Position numbers and translations under genes: made by a program. 64,000 nt of DNA from Adiantum capillus-veneris (lineage: Eukaryota > Streptophyta > Polypodiopsida > Polypodiales > Pteridaceae): positions 90,067,384 to 90,131,383 of the forward strand of contig CM043944.1 of NCBI GenBank assembly GCA_014529385.2. Direction: 5' to 3'. A model generated the notes under the pieces. The model was given only the letters and a program-made list of their open reading frames with translations, was not told where the DNA came from and searched no databases. This document shows, one piece after another, positions 60,977 to 64,000 of the stretch. How positions within the stretch are numbered: position 1 is the first letter of the stretch; each line of letters starts with the position of its first letter.

Positions 60977-63670
60977 ATGCCTACCCCAGTGATGGGCATG
61001 CCAAGAAACACGCCATGGACCTCTTTTGTTAGTAAAGCCCCGCTACATGGTAGTTCAATGTTGGCAATAGTACCTACAAGTGTGTATCAATCATATGCAC
61101 CTATAGGTCCTCATACTCATATAGCTCCTACCCCTCCCATTGTTTGAACAACCTATGCTCCACAACCACAACACCCAAGTTCTTATTTCAATGGGACCAT
61201 ATCGGCTAGCATTAGCATGTCACATCCGACATCTGCTATGCCTAGGGCCACACATATGAACTTTGGGCCGCCACATGGCATAACACTGTACCAAACTTGG
61301 AACCCAAGTGCTTCCTATGCGCCAAGCCCAATGCCAATACCTACTCCACATGTAGTCTCTGGAGCACCTTCACCCACGGTGCCTGCTCACTTAGGTGAGT
61401 TGGCAACATTTGCTCAAGCTATCAGTGGATCTATTGCTGAGAATATGCGTAGAACGCCTGATAGAGAGCCTAGAAGTAAGGTAGTACAAATAGCCGAGCC
61501 CACACAAAAATTTAGTGGAGACGGGGATGTGAGAAAGCATATCGAAGTGTTTGAACAAATATAAGATTCTCTAGGAGAACACAATGACTTGCATAAGAGT
61601 AATGCTTTAAGCCTAACCTTAAGTGGGAAGGCTGGGGATTGGTATAGAACCCTAAGGGTGGAAGAAAAAACGATTTACCCTACTCTTAGGAGACTGTTCT
61701 TGAAAGGATACATACAAGAGGGAGTGCTTTGGAGTGTAGCCTCTCAGTTCCAAAAAGTCCAACGAGAGGAAGGAGAGTTGGTGGGAGACTCTATTAGTCG
61801 CTTGAAGCATTTGAATTCTCGTTGTAATCCAAATGAGCATTTCAATAATAACCGATTGCTTGATAGATTCATTAGGGGATTACAACATGAGGATATCTAC
61901 AATGGCCTAGTCATTAGAGGTATCACCACTTGGGAAGCAATCACCACCAATGCAGTCCAATTGTAGGATAATTTAATGATTCAAGGAGAAAGACTGTCTG
62001 TTGAGCCTAAATCTACTAGCTTGCAAGCATCGAGGCATCAGCTAATGACCTTAAATCCTATTGCTAAGGAGCCAAAGATATCTGAGATGACTTTAGCAGA
62101 CCTCACCAAGGCCATTCAAGAGAGTCTTAGAGACAATTGTGCTCCACAAAACAATCATATGTATCCAAGAAGGGAGCAACAATGGTGCTCAGTATGCTAT
62201 GGTCCGCATAGTACCAGTGAATGCCCTACTTTTAGAGTAAAATTCAATGGGAATTGCAATGCCTATGGGGAGGTATGGTCATCAAGCTAAGGATTGCATA
62301 GTGTTTAAGCACGCGATGGACAATACACCAACCTTAGCATGGACAAACACATTTCAAGTTCCTGCATTGATGCCGGCCCCACCTCTTTAACAAACGTCAA
62401 AACACATGGTCCCTAGGGCCCAAATCTTGTTCAAACAACACCCTTGCCACCTCCAGTGCTAGGACCGTAACCACCACATCCGAGAATCACTTCTGTGAAT
62501 CAAGTGGGTTGTGAGTCATCTATTGCTTGTTTGGAAGGCTGTGAGGAAGATATAGACCCTAATATTGCCTATGGGATTGATGCACTTGAAGAATGTCCAC
62601 AATACTACATGGAGGACTATTGGGGACAAGTCAAACCTGTCAGGTAGCTGCTCTTGCTGCAAGAGGCCAAAATATCAATTACATTGCCAAGAGACCACCT
62701 CTTCAATGCTATGAGTGTGGAGGTCCACATTGTGTAGCCGACTGTCCTATTAGGCTACAAAAGAATGCTACACTAATACAAACCAATCAAGCGAGCACGT
62801 CTACAATGCCGATACTCATGTGTAACCGATGTGGCATAGATCATTTGATTGCCCAATGCCCAAATAATCCAATTGTGCCGAAGATCATGCCATTAAACTT
62901 AATTGAGGTTACCGAGGAGCCATCACAAAGTACACTTGTGGTACCAGTAAATGTACTCATACGATCGATGCTCCACAACATTATATTCTTAAGGAAAGAG
63001 ACATGGCATCAATTTCCCAATCTCAGAAGAAGAAGAAAACACGAAGAAAGAGATCGCAAAAAGCAGCAAAGTCAGACCCCAGTTCAAAGACTAACATTGG
63101 GATTGGTGATGACCCCGTATATATGAACGACACTGAAGAGGATTCTGATAAAGGTGAAACCATGGAGTCAAAAATGACCATTAGGAAAGAAACCAACAAG
63201 GAAGATCGTCATGAGCCACAATGGCCACGACCCAAAAAGAAGATAGAAACTTACCCAAACCCTACGGAGAGATTGAGCGAGTCAAGCAATTAAAGAGTTT
63301 GGTAGAAGAGACCCAAAGGGATCTAGAGCCAGTGCCTAGGCAGATCCAGATTACAGACACAATGTTTCCTACGCAACAACAACCTCACGAAGTCCATAGA
63401 CCCTTAGCCATACCTAGTGTCATTCAAGAAGAAAGCGACTTAATGTCATGGGAAAGTGGGCGTACGCACTTCTTGTTGGAAAGAATGTTTACAGAGGGAC
63501 TACCTGACCCTATCAAAGAAATGGAGCTCCCATCTTCCCCACGTCAAGGAGCTGAAGCCAAAAAGGTGCCGTTAAACATTTCCAAATTGATGGATTTCAT
63601 GGCTTTAGAAGTTAGAATCACCATCATGTCCAAACTATATGGAGACCCCGAGCTATTCTTAGCTCTTTGA
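60977..63670 (+). pseudogene. gypsy-B gag region with three variant zinc knuckles
   Basis: The ATG at 60977 opens MPTPVMGMPRNTPWTSF. In-frame stops are at 61145-61147, 61562-61564 and 61964-61966. The capsid core is clear (KFSGDGDVRKHIEVFEQI, LSLTLSGKAGDWYRTL, RRLFLKGYIQ, LDRFIRGLQHEDIY). Three knuckles of form CX2CX3HX4C follow: CSVCYGPHSTSEC, CYECGGPHCVADC and CNRCGIDHLIAQC, each one residue shorter than the usual CX2CX4HX4C. A basic stretch (RRRRKHEERDRKK, or KKKKTRRKRSQK in the next frame) and acidic, Pro-rich sequence follow to 63670. Frameshifts lie between the first knuckle and the next two. Confidence 0.8.
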
Positions 63671-63689
63671 GCTTTCCTTAATAGAGACT

Positions 63690-64000
63690 CAATCTCGATA
63701 TATTATCGTTGCCACTGACTATTGACAAAGTGGACGGAAGCCAAGGTGACACGTAAAGCTGATGCAAGGTCAACTGCCAAGTTTCTCTTTGAGAACATTA
63801 TTACAAGATTTTGTTGTCCCTTTGAGATTGTGAGTGACAATGATACTCATTTTATAAATGCAGTGATAAAGGAACTCACTACCAACTTCATGATAGCTCA
63901 CCATAAGTCCACACCTTATTATCCACCACAAGCAAATGGCCAAGCTAAGAGTACCAACAAGACCTTAATATCTATCTTGACCAAAACGGTGGAAGCTCAT
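63690..64000 (+). pseudogene. gypsy-B integrase fragment, catalytic Glu replaced
   Basis: After a one-base shift near 63722 the frame encodes LTKWTEAKVTRKADARSTAK, FLFENIITRFCCPFEIVSDN, then THFINAVIKEL and STPYYPPQANGQAKSTNKTL. This is the gypsy integrase core. SDxxTHF keeps the second catalytic Asp, but NGQAK has Lys where the DDE catalytic Glu (NGQAE) belongs. Protease, RT and RNase H, which should lie between gag and integrase, are absent. The fragment runs off the window. Confidence 0.85.

Larger units (their letters stand above)
60298..64000 (+). mobile_element. Ty3/gypsy retrotransposon gypsy-B, tRNA-Asp-type PBS, right end outside window
   Basis: A candidate LTR (about 60298-60821) has a TATA-like TTATAAAAGG at about 60415 and ends GTACA. 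It is followed by TGGCGCCGCTGCCGGGGACT at 60826, close to the tRNA-Asp primer site of Athila/Tat-like plant gypsies. Gag begins at 60977. The interior goes from gag-type sequence to an integrase fragment at 63690 onward; protease, RT and RNase H are missing. It continues beyond the window. Confidence 0.78.

Overview
The window looks like repeat-rich, gene-poor nuclear DNA of a land plant. Almost everything recognisable is plant transposable-element DNA: CACTA (En/Spm) transposons with GT-AG introns, Ty1/copia and Ty3/gypsy LTR retrotransposons, and long (GA)n, (CA)n and (TA)n tracts. The only host-type sequences are broken pentatricopeptide-repeat (PPR) copies and a captured heavy-metal-domain (HIPP-like) gene fragment. 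The PPR style (repeated phrases such as NALVDMYAK, WNALIA, QGQGQEAL) resembles the large PPR families of ferns and other seed-free plants. A large-genome fern is therefore my best guess, but that is inference. I see no intact host gene, rRNA, convincing tRNA, CRISPR array or bacterial-type feature.

Layout. 1-6376: right part of a CACTA element (CACTA-1) with transposase (TnpD-like) and TnpA-like genes. 6377-9400: non-coding DNA with minisatellites, a 46-codon PPR scrap, a copia RT scrap and a fold-back. 9401-14836: a complete but mutated minus-strand copia element (copia-A) with 192-bp LTRs and target-site duplication (TSD) GGTTC. 14837-18120: an unclassified repeat in tandem plus microsatellites. 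18130-25358: a tandemly duplicated PPR pseudogene, split by a plus-strand copia (copia-B, 20440-25109, 277-bp LTRs, TSD AAAAA). 25359-30900: mostly featureless DNA with another copy of the unclassified repeat.

30901-54144 is one nested stack. A minus-strand copia (copia-C, 228-bp LTRs, TSD AATAA) contains a plus-strand chromodomain gypsy (gypsy-A). Gypsy-A in turn contains a second CACTA element (CACTA-2, 37444-44868, TSD AAT, inside the integrase) and a gag-only LTR element (element E, from 46120) whose right part is fused to the gypsy-A 3' LTR. CACTA-2 carries the HIPP-like fragment, which ends in a CaaX-type tetrapeptide.

54145-57417 is unassigned. 57418-60297 is a copia remnant (copia-D) with a duplicated primer-binding site (PBS) and four degenerate repeats. 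From about 60298 to the end is a second gypsy (gypsy-B) with a tRNA-Asp-type PBS, a decayed gag and an integrase fragment with the catalytic Glu changed.

No coding element seen complete looks autonomous: each has nonsense codons, frameshifts or deletions. The two CACTA copies carry different lesions, so each preserves parts lost in the other. The main biological interest lies in gene capture by CACTA-2, the order of nested insertions, element E, and the duplicated PPR locus.
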